A stretch of DNA of 64,000 nt from Renibacterium sp. (lineage in GTDB: Bacteria > Actinomycetota > Actinomycetes > Actinomycetales > Micrococcaceae): positions 124,001 to 188,000 of the forward strand of contig JAFOLH010000014.1 of the NCBI GenBank assembly GCA_017419405.1, read 5' to 3'. Position 1 is the stretch's first letter; each line of letters opens with the position of its first letter. Positions 25,097 to 33,237 of this stretch are shown one piece after another. Under the pieces are notes generated by a model that was not told where the DNA came from, did no database searches, and saw only the letters and a program-made list of their open reading frames with translations. Position numbers and translations under genes: made by a program.

Positions 25097-27925
25097 TCAT
25101 ACCAGGGTTTGCCGGCGTTCCCCGGGGAGTGCCCTCCGGGTGATCAGCCAGGCGATTCCGGCGCCCAGAATCGGCACCAGGACCGCAAGCGCCAGCAAAT
25201 GCAGCCACGGCACCACAATGGTCAACCGGTCGACCATCAGGATCATCAGGACGGCGGGCAGCACCCCGAGCAGGATTCCCAAGACGCTGCCGATCAATGC
25301 GGTCATGGCGATCTGCACCGCGGCCAAGGATTTCCGGATCCGCGGCGAGGCCCCGATCCCGGCCAGCGTGGCCTGGTCGGCGCGGCCGTCCGCGAGGGCC
25401 AGCCCGGCGGTGATGCCGGCGGCACTCAGGATGATCAGTGCAGCCAGCGCGAGGACCAGCCACAGTTGCAGGGCGGAATCATCTTTGAAACCGGTCTCCA
25501 CGGCGAAGTAGGGCACGGGCGGCCCGGCCCGGGTGATCTGGGCTTGCACCGCGACGGTCTCCGCCTGGCTGAGTGAACGTTCGAATTGCACCAGGAGCGT
25601 GTTGTCCGCGACCTTCAAACCCAGCCGGGCAGCCGTCTGCTCGGAGATGAAAGCGCTGTACATCAGTGCGTGATCAGGCGCTTCGACCACGGCCGGCAAG
25701 CGGACGCTGCTGTCGATGCGAAACTGATCGCGTTGCAAATCGCCGTACCCCATGGCCGGCTGCTGCCGGACATCACCGACCCCGATTTCCGCCTGACCGC
25801 TGGCCTGAAGCAATTCGTCGGAAACCACCACACCGCCGCCCGCCAGCGTCTGCAACGCCTCCGAGCTGGGCTGGTGCCCCAACAAGGCTTCGAGCTCCGC
25901 CGGACCGCCGATCAGGATGCTGGGAAATGAGCTGCGCCAGCCGGCGCGGCAGCGCGGATCGAGCCGGTCCGTCGGACGCGAATATTGGTCCAGCGGGCAC
26001 CTGCTGCTCTGCGGAACCACCAAGGTGTGCTTGAGGCAGCCTGCAGAATCCATTCCCTTCGGTTCCTGGTCCGGATTGCCGAGCCAGCACAAGGCGTTCT
26101 GTTCACCACGCAGCGTCCAGGACCGGAACGGGACCGGAGTGCCCTTGGCGATCTCCCGCACCAGGTCTTCCGGTGCCAAACTGTCGATCCGGCCGGAACC
26201 CTGGTCGCCGGAGCCGGAGTAGACGGTATTCACCAGGTTCAGTGCTGCCTGGTTTAAGTTCGCGGACCAGGAGTAGCTCTCCTTGCCGCTCTGCATGACG
26301 CTGGCCACCACGACGACGGCGGCAGTGGCGAGCGTGGCGGCCGCCAGCACCGCCGCAATCGCCGGAACCGTGCGTCCGCGGTTCCGGGCCGAATCACGGG
26401 CCGCCAGGCGCCAGACCAAGGGGAGCCGTCCGGCACTCCGGGTGGCTCCGGCAACCAGCCGGTCCAGAAGGAGCACCACGCCCAGTACCGCGAACACCGC
26501 GCCGCCAATCAGCAGGATCGGGTATACCGGGGGCGCACCTGAGCTTCCCGACCGCTCGGCCAGCCCGACCGGAACTCCGATGAGCATGGCGACGGCGCCG
26601 CAGCCCAAAAGCGCCAGACCGGCCCGGGCCGGCCAGCGCCGGGGCTCGGTGACGCTCCGGCCACCACGCAGCGCGGCCATCGTCGCTTGCCGGGCAACTG
26701 CCCGGGCAGGCAGCAATGCCGCCGCATAGGCGGCCACGACCGCGACCACGACCACTGTTCCGGTGACCCAGTAATTGGGATGCAAGCCGGCAAAACTTCC
26801 GCGGCCGATGCTGCGGAAATAGCCGACCGCCAGGAGCGCCGCTGCCATCCCACCGCCGGCACCGAGCACCCCGGCGCCCAGGCCCAACCACACCGCGCCC
26901 GCGGTGACCATGGAGCGGAGCGTTCGGATTTCGGCACCGGTGGCGGCCAGCAGCGCCAATTCGCGCTGCCGTCCCTTCGCGCCCACGGCAAACGCTGCAC
27001 CCGCCAGCAAACCGACTTCGAGCAGGGCCAGCGTGCCGATCAGGCCACCTAGATAATAGGCGCCCTCCTGGCTCGAGCCGCCGAAGTAGTTCCAGCGTCC
27101 GCCGTCCGGCGGGTTTTCCAGAACCGCTCTGGAGAGCACCACGACACCGCTGCGGTTGAGTTCTTTGATCTGCTCCCAGGTGACCGGCTGGTCGCCGTCC
27201 ACGAAGTAAGCGGCCTCGTCCGCTGCGGACACCCCGGGCAACAACGGCGGCAATTCACCCGGACGCAGGTACAGCGCGAACTCCCGGGTCTCGACATTGC
27301 TGTCCAGCAGCGTTCCCACCACGGTGAACTGCCCGATTTCAGTGGAAATCACCCCGCCCAATCGCACCTTGGCCGCCTGCAGCAGCCCGGGCGAAGCCAA
27401 AACCTCCGCCGGCGCTTCGGGCGGTCGTCCTGAGCCGAGCGTGTATTTCCCCTCGAACACCGGGTCGAGCACCTCGGACTCGATCACCCTGGTTTGCTTG
27501 TCTGGCGCGAGTCCGGCGACATCAAGGAACCTTTCGCGCCAGCTGATCGCGCGGTAACCGGAGGGGATCGCGCCGCGTACGTCTACCGGGTTGGCATTTC
27601 GGATGGAACTCGGCATGCTGAATTCCCGGTCGTCCAACGGGCTCTGTTGCTGGTACGGGGGCTTCATCGAGGTTTTCGTGAATTTGGCCTGCGCCTGACC
27701 GAGCAGCATCGAGACCGCCTCGGCTTGGGTGGGTACGGCTGATTCGCCGAAGGTCGCGGCGGCGCTCAGTCCGAATACCGGCAGCATGATCAGCAGCATG
27801 ATCAGGATCGATCGCCCGCGGTGTTTGCGGATGTCCCGCCAAGCCATTTTCAGGGCCAGCCGATAGCGCCGCCAACGCCCACCGGGCAACGGCAACAACT
27901 CGAGCGGCGCGGAATCAGCAGGCAC
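25097..27925 (-). CDS. ABC transporter permease, FtsX/MacB-like, large
   Basis: About 942 residues. An N-terminal span (SILIMLLIMLPVFGLSAA) is followed by a large extracytoplasmic domain (about 60-320), a block of three to four spans containing the FtsX-type segment (about 325-470), a second periplasmic-type domain (about 540-800) and a final three-span FtsX block. GTG 27925 sits 8 nt after GGAGGG; GTG 27934 would overlap the ribosome site too closely. It lies 26 bp after the ATPase gene and under the PadR regulator. Such exporters move antimicrobial peptides, lipids or lipoproteins; the cargo is unknown. Confidence 0.88.
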   Translation of the reverse strand: MPADSAPLELLPLPGGRWRRYRLALKMAWRDIRKHRGRSILIMLLIMLPVFGLSAAATFGESAVPTQAEAVSMLLGQAQAKFTKTSMKPPYQQQSPLDDREFSMPSSIRNANPVDVRGAIPSGYRAISWRERFLDVAGLAPDKQTRVIESEVLDPVFEGKYTLGSGRPPEAPAEVLASPGLLQAAKVRLGGVISTEIGQFTVVGTLLDSNVETREFALYLRPGELPPLLPGVSAADEAAYFVDGDQPVTWEQIKELNRSGVVVLSRAVLENPPDGGRWNYFGGSSQEGAYYLGGLIGTLALLEVGLLAGAAFAVGAKGRQRELALLAATGAEIRTLRSMVTAGAVWLGLGAGVLGAGGGMAAALLAVGYFRSIGRGSFAGLHPNYWVTGTVVVVAVVAAYAAALLPARAVARQATMAALRGGRSVTEPRRWPARAGLALLGCGAVAMLIGVPVGLAERSGSSGAPPVYPILLIGGAVFAVLGVVLLLDRLVAGATRSAGRLPLVWRLAARDSARNRGRTVPAIAAVLAAATLATAAVVVVASVMQSGKESYSWSANLNQAALNLVNTVYSGSGDQGSGRIDSLAPEDLVREIAKGTPVPFRSWTLRGEQNALCWLGNPDQEPKGMDSAGCLKHTLVVPQSSRCPLDQYSRPTDRLDPRCRAGWRSSFPSILIGGPAELEALLGHQPSSEALQTLAGGGVVVSDELLQASGQAEIGVGDVRQQPAMGYGDLQRDQFRIDSSVRLPAVVEAPDHALMYSAFISEQTAARLGLKVADNTLLVQFERSLSQAETVAVQAQITRAGPPVPYFAVETGFKDDSALQLWLVLALAALIILSAAGITAGLALADGRADQATLAGIGASPRIRKSLAAVQIAMTALIGSVLGILLGVLPAVLMILMVDRLTIVVPWLHLLALAVLVPILGAGIAWLITRRALPGERRQTLV

Positions 27926-27951
27926 CGCGGCCACCCTCCGCGCAGCTCGGC

Positions 27952-28683
27952 TCAGTCACCGTGAAAGGCAGCGGCGAGCAGCATCGACGGGTCGTTCTGC
28001 GACACCGATTCATCCACGACCCTGCCATCACGCAGAAAGACTACTCGGTCCGCCCAGGCCGCATGCCTGGCTTCATGGGTCACCAGAACCACCGCGGCTC
28101 CGGAATCGGCCCGGGCACGCAAGACTTCGAGGATGCCGTCCCCGGTGGCCGAATCCAAAGCTCCAGTCGGTTCATCGGCGAGGATCAACCGGCGCTCGCC
28201 CACAATCGCCCGGGCAATGGCGACCCGCTGCTGCTGGCCACCGGACATCTCATCCATGAAGCGGTGCGCGACTTCCGGGATGCCGACCTGGCGCAGGGCG
28301 TCCATCGCCTCATCCTGAGCCTTGGCCGAGGCCACGCCATCGAGTTCCCGGGGCAAAGCCACGTTTTCCAATGCGGTCAAGGTGGGCACCAGGTTGAAGT
28401 CCTGGAAGACATAGCCCACGGCGCGCCGGCGCAGCCGGGCCAATTCGTTCAGGCCCAATCCGTTCAACGGAGTGTTCTCCACGAAAACCTCACCGGATGT
28501 GGGTTGGTCCAGGCCTCCGGCCAGGGTGAGCAGCGACGATTTTCCGGAGCCGGAAGGGCCCATCACCGCGACGAATTCGGTGGCGTGCACGGTCAGGCTG
28601 AGGTTCCGCAGGGCGGCGATCGCGGTTGCGCCGCTGCCAAAAGTCTTGCTGACTCCGGTCAACTGCAGGACTTGGTTGCTCAA
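27952..28683 (-). CDS. ABC transporter ATPase, LolD/MacB type
   Basis: 243 residues from TTG 28683, which overlaps the PadR stop codon (TTGA). A longer frame upstream lies inside the PadR gene. Walker A GPSGSGKSS, Q-loop VFQDFNLVPT, signature MSGGQQQRVAIARA and Walker B LILADEPTGALD are all intact, so it should be active. It powers the large FtsX-like permease downstream; the three genes form one unit with padR first. Confidence 0.93.
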   Translation of the reverse strand: MSNQVLQLTGVSKTFGSGATAIAALRNLSLTVHATEFVAVMGPSGSGKSSLLTLAGGLDQPTSGEVFVENTPLNGLGLNELARLRRRAVGYVFQDFNLVPTLTALENVALPRELDGVASAKAQDEAMDALRQVGIPEVAHRFMDEMSGGQQQRVAIARAIVGERRLILADEPTGALDSATGDGILEVLRARADSGAAVVLVTHEARHAAWADRVVFLRDGRVVDESVSQNDPSMLLAAAFHGD

Positions 28684-29276
28684 CGGATCGCCTCTCGTTG
28701 CAGCTCCTCCGGCATGGCGGCTTTCCGCCGGTCCGGAGCCGATTTCCGGGCCGACGCGCTGCGCACGACTCGGGATTCGCAATGGTCCAACCAGCGGACC
28801 TCGGCCTCAGTGGAAAAGATCAACGAGTCCAGGACCAGCAGCCAGGCGACATCCGTCTCGGCGGCATCCGCGGCCGAATCCCGGCGCGCTTTGGTGTAAT
28901 CCTGGAGCGCCCGCATGGACGCCGTCCGTTGCCCTTGGATGATCCCGGCTACGTCGACCCCGGGAAGAGTCACCGCCAGGGCCAACTTGATCGCGAGTTC
29001 ATTGCGCGGTGGATTGCTGCGCTCCACAGGTTGGCTGAACCAGTCCTGGACCTCGGCGCGGCCGGTGTCGCTGATGCTGTAGATCACGTGGCCTTCGCCG
29101 TCGTCGCCGTCCTTGACGATCAGCGAATCCCGTTCCAGACGGTCCAGGGTGGTGTAGACCTGACCGATGTTCAACGGCCAGGTGGCACCCGTGCGCTCCT
29201 CGAACTCGAGCCGCAATTCGTAGCCGTAACGGGGCCGTTCTTGGAGCAGTGCGAGCAGCGAGTGTCGGATCGACAT
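28680..29276 (-). CDS. PadR-family transcriptional repressor
   Basis: 198 residues: N-terminal winged helix (MSIRHSLLALLQERPRYGYEL, then YTTLDRLERDSLI) and a helical C-terminal dimerisation region (Vir_act_alpha-like). GGAG precedes the ATG. PadR proteins of this kind sit first in operons for ABC exporters and respond to the exported toxic compound (LmrR and BceR-like logic). A CATAC-N3-GTATG palindrome lies in its promoter. Confidence 0.92.
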   Translation of the reverse strand: MSIRHSLLALLQERPRYGYELRLEFEERTGATWPLNIGQVYTTLDRLERDSLIVKDGDDGEGHVIYSISDTGRAEVQDWFSQPVERSNPPRNELAIKLALAVTLPGVDVAGIIQGQRTASMRALQDYTKARRDSAADAAETDVAWLLVLDSLIFSTEAEVRWLDHCESRVVRSASARKSAPDRRKAAMPEELQREAIR

Positions 29277-29293
29277 CTGGTCTCCTTCGATTG

Positions 29294-29306
29294 CATACTG
29301 CGTATG
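29294..29306. promoter_or_regulatory. Palindrome upstream of padR, probable operator
   Basis: CATAC-TGC-GTATG, 18 bp before the padR start. Symmetry and position suggest PadR autoregulation; the spacing differs from the classical PadR ATGT-N8-ACAT motif. Confidence 0.5.
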
Positions 29307-29348
29307 GCCAATCTAGCCATCCCGCGCCGCAATGGCAAGCACCGCGGC

Positions 29349-30308
29349 TCAGATAGTCAGCAGAACCTTGCCCTGGTGCTCCCCGGAGTCGAAATAGTCA
29401 TGCGCCTGGCGGGCCTGGTCGAGTGGGAACGTCGCACCGATGCTCGGCTTGATCGCGCCTTGTGCAATCAGCGGCCAAACCACCCGGCGCACCTGCTCCA
29501 TCACCGCGGCCTTCTCGTCGACCGGCCGGGAACGCAGCGTGGTCCCGATCACCGAGGCACGCTTGCCCATCAGCGCCGCCAGATCCAATTCCGCGGAGCT
29601 GCCGCCCTGCAAACCGATCACGACCAGACGCCCGCCCAGAGCCAGCGCTTCGAGGTTCCGCGCCAGATAGGATCCGCCCATGACGTCGAGGATCACGTCT
29701 GCGCCGCCGAACCGTTGGGCTGCGCCGACAAAATCCTGTTCCCGGTAGTTGACCGCTTCATCGGCGCCGAGCTCGAGGATCTTTTCGCACTTCGCGGCGC
29801 TGCCCGCCGTGGCGATGACCCGTGCACCCAAGGCCTTGGCCAGCTGGATCGCCATCGCCCCGATGCCGCCGGCTCCGCCGTGCACCAACAATGTCTCGCT
29901 CGCTTTGAGGCCGGCGATCATGAAGACATTCGAATAGACCGTGGCCGCCACTTCGGGCAAGCCGGCGGCCGAAATCAGGTCAACTCCCTCGGGCACCGGG
30001 ACCACTTGCCCGGCGGGCACCGCCACGCGCTCGGCATAGCCCCCACCGGCCAGCAGCGCCACCACTTCTTGGCCCTTGCGGAAACCGTGCCCCGCCTCGG
30101 CGATCCGCCCCGAGACCTCCAGGCCGAGATACTCCGACGCGCCGGGCGGAGGCGGATAGAAGCCACGACGCTGCATCACATCGGCCCGGTTGAGCCCGGC
30201 GGCAGCGACGTCGACGAGGACTTCGCCTTCCGCGGGCACCGGCTCCGGCACCTCGGACAACTCCAACGCTTCGGGGCCGCCGGGCTCGGTGATCGTGATG
30301 GCCTTCAT
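29349..30308 (-). CDS. NAD(P)H:quinone oxidoreductase, zinc-independent MDR family
   Basis: 319 residues, medium-chain dehydrogenase/reductase fold without the zinc-site cysteines. NADPH Rossmann motif GGAGGIGAMAIQLAKALG (about 147-164), PIG3/QOR-type NRADVMQRRGFYPPPPGAS (about 44-62). It reduces quinones or enals in the cytoplasm. GAGGAA precedes the ATG. Single gene with no partner in view. Confidence 0.9.
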   Translation of the reverse strand: MKAITITEPGGPEALELSEVPEPVPAEGEVLVDVAAAGLNRADVMQRRGFYPPPPGASEYLGLEVSGRIAEAGHGFRKGQEVVALLAGGGYAERVAVPAGQVVPVPEGVDLISAAGLPEVAATVYSNVFMIAGLKASETLLVHGGAGGIGAMAIQLAKALGARVIATAGSAAKCEKILELGADEAVNYREQDFVGAAQRFGGADVILDVMGGSYLARNLEALALGGRLVVIGLQGGSSAELDLAALMGKRASVIGTTLRSRPVDEKAAVMEQVRRVVWPLIAQGAIKPSIGATFPLDQARQAHDYFDSGEHQGKVLLTI

Positions 30309-30448
30309 GGTTCCTCATTCTGCCGTTTGCGGATTCGAACATCCCGGGCGCAGCCGCACAACCGGCTCCGTCTTTAGCAGTGAACCACGCCCGATCGGGC
30401 AAAAATTCCCAACGCAGCCTTGATCCGCGTTTTGTCGGGGCGAGTTTG

Positions 30449-30476
30449 TCCCACCGAGTCAACCAACTCGGTGGGA
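30449..30476. repeat. Intergenic hairpin
   Basis: TCCCACCGAGT (30449-30459) and ACTCGGTGGGA (30466-30476) with a 6-nt loop, between the oxidoreductase gene and tRNA-Ser(UGA). A similar GGTGGGAT-type segment follows at about 30510-30520. Not next to a gene end, so probably not a terminator. Confidence 0.5.
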
Positions 30477-30586
30477 TAAACCAGTTGGTCCCAATGAGTT
30501 CGCCGGCTGGGTGGGATACAGCCGCGGCCCGGCACCGGTCAAACGCTTTGATAGTTGCCCCCGGTACGTGAAACACTAGGGAACCT

Positions 30587-30674
30587 GGAAGGTTGTCCGA
30601 GCGGCCGATGGAGCTGGTCTTGAAAACCAGTGGGCGGTAACCCCGTCTCATGGGTTCAAATCCCATACCTTCCG
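30587..30674 (+). tRNA. tRNA-Ser (UGA anticodon)
   Basis: 88-nt class II tRNA. The acceptor arm GGAAGGT pairs with ACCTTCC, the anticodon arm CTGGT/ACCAG encloses CTTGAAA with anticodon TGA at 30621-30623, a long variable arm follows and the T-loop is GGTTCAAATCC. The 3' CCA is not encoded. Confidence 0.95.
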
Positions 30675-30687
30675 CGTGAACTGAGGG

Positions 30688-30720
30688 AATGCCCCGGAAT
30701 CCTGGTGATCCCGGGGCATT
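30688..30720 (+). terminator. Terminator of tRNA-Ser(UGA)
   Basis: AATGCCCCGG and CCGGGGCATT (10-bp perfect arms, 13-nt loop) followed by TTTTC, starting 14 nt after the tRNA. Confidence 0.8.
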
Positions 30721-30786
30721 TTCATGCCCGCTCCGCAGCTCGCCCTTTGCTCCGGATGCGCTCCGGATGCGCCCGCGTCGACTCGA

Positions 30787-30792
30787 TAGACT
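30787..30792 (+). promoter_or_regulatory. Leaderless -10 element of the TetR gene
   Basis: TAGACT, 7 nt before ATG 30800. It fixes the start downstream of the tRNA terminator. Confidence 0.55.
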
Positions 30793-30799
30793 CTCTGCA

Positions 30800-31402
30800 A
30801 TGGGAACCAGGGACCAAAACCGCGCCGAACGCGAAGCACTCATCATCCAGGCGACCTCGGCGGCCATCGCCGAGATGGGCTTTTCCGCGGTCCGGGTCAC
30901 CGACATCGCAGAACGCGCCGGAATGACCGCCGGCCACATCAGCTACTACTTTCCGGTCAAGTCCGAGCTCCTGATGCTGGCGATCCGTGCCACCGAAGCG
31001 GAACTGATCGATGAGGCGGCCACTTCGATTGCCGGAATGACGGATTCGTGGCAACGCCTGGAACGCCTGATCGAGCTCTCGGTCGCACGCGAAGTGCACG
31101 ACCCGGGCTGGGCCTTGTGGCTGGAGATCTGGGCCGAATCCCTGGACCACCCGGAGATCGCCGCGATCCACCATGAGCTCGACGGCCGCTGGCGCGAGCT
31201 GCTCAGCGAGGTCCTGGAAGCTGGCATGGCGGACGGCGCCTTCCGGCGATCGCCGGTCGCCGATGCCGCGATGCTGATTTCCACCTCGCTCGACGGGCTC
31301 TCCACCCAGCTGACCGTCGGCACACCGGGTTTCAGCCCGGCCGAACTGCGCCGGCTGGCCACAGCGCTTTGCTCGGCATTGCTGGCACCGGGCACCGGGT
31401 AG
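30800..31402 (+). CDS. TetR/AcrR-family regulator
   Basis: 200 residues from ATG 30800, supported by TAGACT 7 nt upstream; a longer frame from 30689 would run through the tRNA terminator. Helix-turn-helix near 25-50 (VTDIAERAGMTAGHISYYFPVKSELL) and a C-terminal domain with WLEIWAESLDHPEIA, typical of BetI/TetR_C_6-like regulators. The downstream deiminase gene is on the same strand but separated by an 18-bp inverted repeat. Its target is unknown; the deiminase is the obvious candidate. Confidence 0.88.
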   Translation: MGTRDQNRAEREALIIQATSAAIAEMGFSAVRVTDIAERAGMTAGHISYYFPVKSELLMLAIRATEAELIDEAATSIAGMTDSWQRLERLIELSVAREVHDPGWALWLEIWAESLDHPEIAAIHHELDGRWRELLSEVLEAGMADGAFRRSPVADAAMLISTSLDGLSTQLTVGTPGFSPAELRRLATALCSALLAPGTG

Positions 31403-31417
31403 GCCACGGATTTGCAT

Positions 31418-31459
31418 AAACTTTGGTTGTCATCCAAAATTGGATGACAACCAAAGTTT
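31418..31459. terminator. 18-bp inverted repeat between TetR and deiminase genes
   Basis: Perfect arms 31418-31435 and 31442-31459 with an AAAATT loop, 15 bp after the TetR stop codon, ending in GTTTTAT. It can act as a terminator; because it also lies about 40 bp before the deiminase start, an operator role is possible. Confidence 0.65.
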
Positions 31460-31496
31460 TATCCCGCCAGACGACACCAGACATCGAGGACAGGCC

Positions 31497-32654
31497 ATGA
31501 TCTCCCGCCGACGCTTGTTGACCGCTGCGGCGCCGCTGCTCGGCCTCGGCCTGCTCGGCTGCGCCCCGACCGGCAGCACTCCCGCCACTAGCCAAGCCGG
31601 CCCTGCCGGTTCCACCAACGAGACGGACAAGCCCGTGAAATTGAACCCGGACCGGATTTTCAACGCAGAATGGGAAACCCACCAGAAGACCTTCATGTCC
31701 TGGCCCAATCGGCAGATCTGGGGCAAAGACCTGGCCTACGTCCGGGATGACATCGCCAAAGTTGCCCGGGCGATCGCGCAGTTCGAAGAAGTCGTGATGC
31801 TGGCCAGCCCCGGCGAAGAAGCCGAAGCCCGCTACCAATGCGGTTCCGGCGTCACCGTGCTGACCCTCGGCGTGGACGACCTGTGGTCCCGGGACACGGT
31901 TCCAGTGTTCGTCAATGGCGCCGGCGGCCTGCGCGGCGTCGATTTCAACTTCAACGGCTGGGGCAATAAGCAACAGCACGGCAACGACGGCGGCGTCGCC
32001 AAGGCGCTGCTGGCCGCACTCGGCATGCCACGGATCGAAACGCCGATCGTGGCCGAAGCCGGCTCCCTGGAAACCGACGGGCAGGGCACCCTGCTGGTCA
32101 CCAAAAGCTCCATGCTCAATGACAACCGGAACCCCGGCATGTCCCTGGAACAGCTGGACGCCGGACTCAAGGACCTGCTCGGCGTCAGCAAGGTCATCTG
32201 GTTCGACGGCGTCTACGGCCAGGACATCACCGACGCGCACGTCGACTCGCTGGCCCGCTTCACCGCGCCGGGCAAAGTTCTGCTCGATGTCCCCGGTGAG
32301 GGCGCCCCGGTCGACGACTGGTCGAGGTCCTCGGAGCAAGCCCGATCCCTGCTCCAGGACTCCCGGGACGCGAACGGCCGGGCCTTCGAGGTCATCGACC
32401 TGCCGCAACCCGATTTCAGCAAGATCCGCGGCCAGGACGACGACTTCCTGGCCTCCTACGTGAACTTCTACGTGGCCAACGGAGCCGTCCTCCTGCCGCA
32501 ATTCGGCGACAAGAAGGCCGACCAGCGAGCGCAGGGAATCCTGCAGGACCACTTCCCCGGACGCAAGGTGATCGCGCTGGACATCGACACCATCGCCTCC
32601 GGTGGCGGAGGCATCCACTGCGCCACGCATGATCTGCCGGTCGTCGCGGTCTGA
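31497..32654 (+). CDS. Exported agmatine deiminase-family lipoprotein (PAD_porph family)
   Basis: 385 residues from ATG 31497, preceded by GAGGACA. The N-terminus SRRRLLTAAAPLLGLGLLGC is both a Tat signal and a lipobox (Cys22), so the enzyme would be folded in the cytoplasm and anchored outside. Guanidine-modifying core: DDLWSRDTVPVFV (WxRD), DITDAHVDSL (HxD) and the catalytic cysteine in GGGGIHCATHD close to the C-terminus. Agmatine deiminase makes N-carbamoylputrescine and ammonia; an exported version could deiminate agmatine or peptidyl-arginine outside the cell. No carbamoylputrescine amidase gene is nearby. Confidence 0.87.
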   Translation: MISRRRLLTAAAPLLGLGLLGCAPTGSTPATSQAGPAGSTNETDKPVKLNPDRIFNAEWETHQKTFMSWPNRQIWGKDLAYVRDDIAKVARAIAQFEEVVMLASPGEEAEARYQCGSGVTVLTLGVDDLWSRDTVPVFVNGAGGLRGVDFNFNGWGNKQQHGNDGGVAKALLAALGMPRIETPIVAEAGSLETDGQGTLLVTKSSMLNDNRNPGMSLEQLDAGLKDLLGVSKVIWFDGVYGQDITDAHVDSLARFTAPGKVLLDVPGEGAPVDDWSRSSEQARSLLQDSRDANGRAFEVIDLPQPDFSKIRGQDDDFLASYVNFYVANGAVLLPQFGDKKADQRAQGILQDHFPGRKVIALDIDTIASGGGGIHCATHDLPVVAV

Positions 32655-32691
32655 AAACAGCCGCTCCGGGACTGGGCAGTCATCCCGGACT

Positions 32692-32697
32692 TAGACT
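32692..32697 (+). promoter_or_regulatory. Leaderless -10 element
   Basis: TAGACT, 6 nt before ATG 32704 of the small hypothetical gene. Confidence 0.6.
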
Positions 32698-32703
32698 CTC
32701 AGC

Positions 32704-33156
32704 ATGACGATCATCGACTACCTGGCCCCGGCCCTGGGCAGCTGGCAGGGCAGCAACGGCATGCGGCTGCGTCCCACCGACGACTACGAACGCTCCGCGG
32801 CGAGCGCCGAAGTGCAGATCGCCGCACGGAACTTCATTGCGATCGACTACACCTGGTCTACCGAAGGCCAGGCCCAAGACGGCCTACTGCTGATCAGCGA
32901 CGCCCCGGAACCTGCAGCAGCGAAGGCGGTTTGGGCGGATTCCTGGCACTCGTCCGAGAGCTGGCTGGAGTTCCGCGGCGGCCTCGCAGACGGCCAGCTG
33001 GTTCTCGAAGCCAGCTACCCGGCACCACCCGGGCCGGATTGGGGCTGGCAGATCCGCATCGATCCGGGAACCGGCGACGGGCCGCGGATCACGATGCACA
33101 ACCTGATGCCGGAGCACCCGGCCTACCAGGTCGTCGAGCTCGCCCTGGAGCGCTGA
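32704..33156 (+). CDS. Conserved-looking hypothetical protein, DUF1579-like
   Basis: 150 residues, no signal peptide or membrane span. Trp-rich beta-strand pattern (LGSWQGSNG, IDYTWSTEGQAQDGLL, DWGWQIRI) suggests a lipocalin-like or DUF1579-like barrel used in small-molecule or lipid binding, but this is a shape-based guess. The coding frame is well supported by a leaderless promoter before the ATG and a very strong terminator after the stop. Function unknown. Confidence 0.75.
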   Translation: MTIIDYLAPALGSWQGSNGMRLRPTDDYERSAASAEVQIAARNFIAIDYTWSTEGQAQDGLLLISDAPEPAAAKAVWADSWHSSESWLEFRGGLADGQLVLEASYPAPPGPDWGWQIRIDPGTGDGPRITMHNLMPEHPAYQVVELALER

Positions 33157-33179
33157 GCGGCCGCGGAAAGTTTTGGAAA

Positions 33180-33219
33180 CGCGGTGTTGGCCCGGGCGAT
33201 CGCCCGGGCCAACACCGCG
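33180..33219. terminator. 40-bp perfect palindrome, bidirectional terminator
   Basis: Perfect 20-bp arms with no loop (33180-33199 and 33200-33219) between two convergent genes. Confidence 0.8.
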
Positions 33220-33237
33220 TCATAGTCCTTCAGCGGC

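Noticed and set aside
30689..30799. N-terminal extension of the TetR regulator beginning just after tRNA-Ser
   Set aside because: It would read through the tRNA terminator hairpin; the TAGACT-N7-ATG promoter supports the start at 30800.
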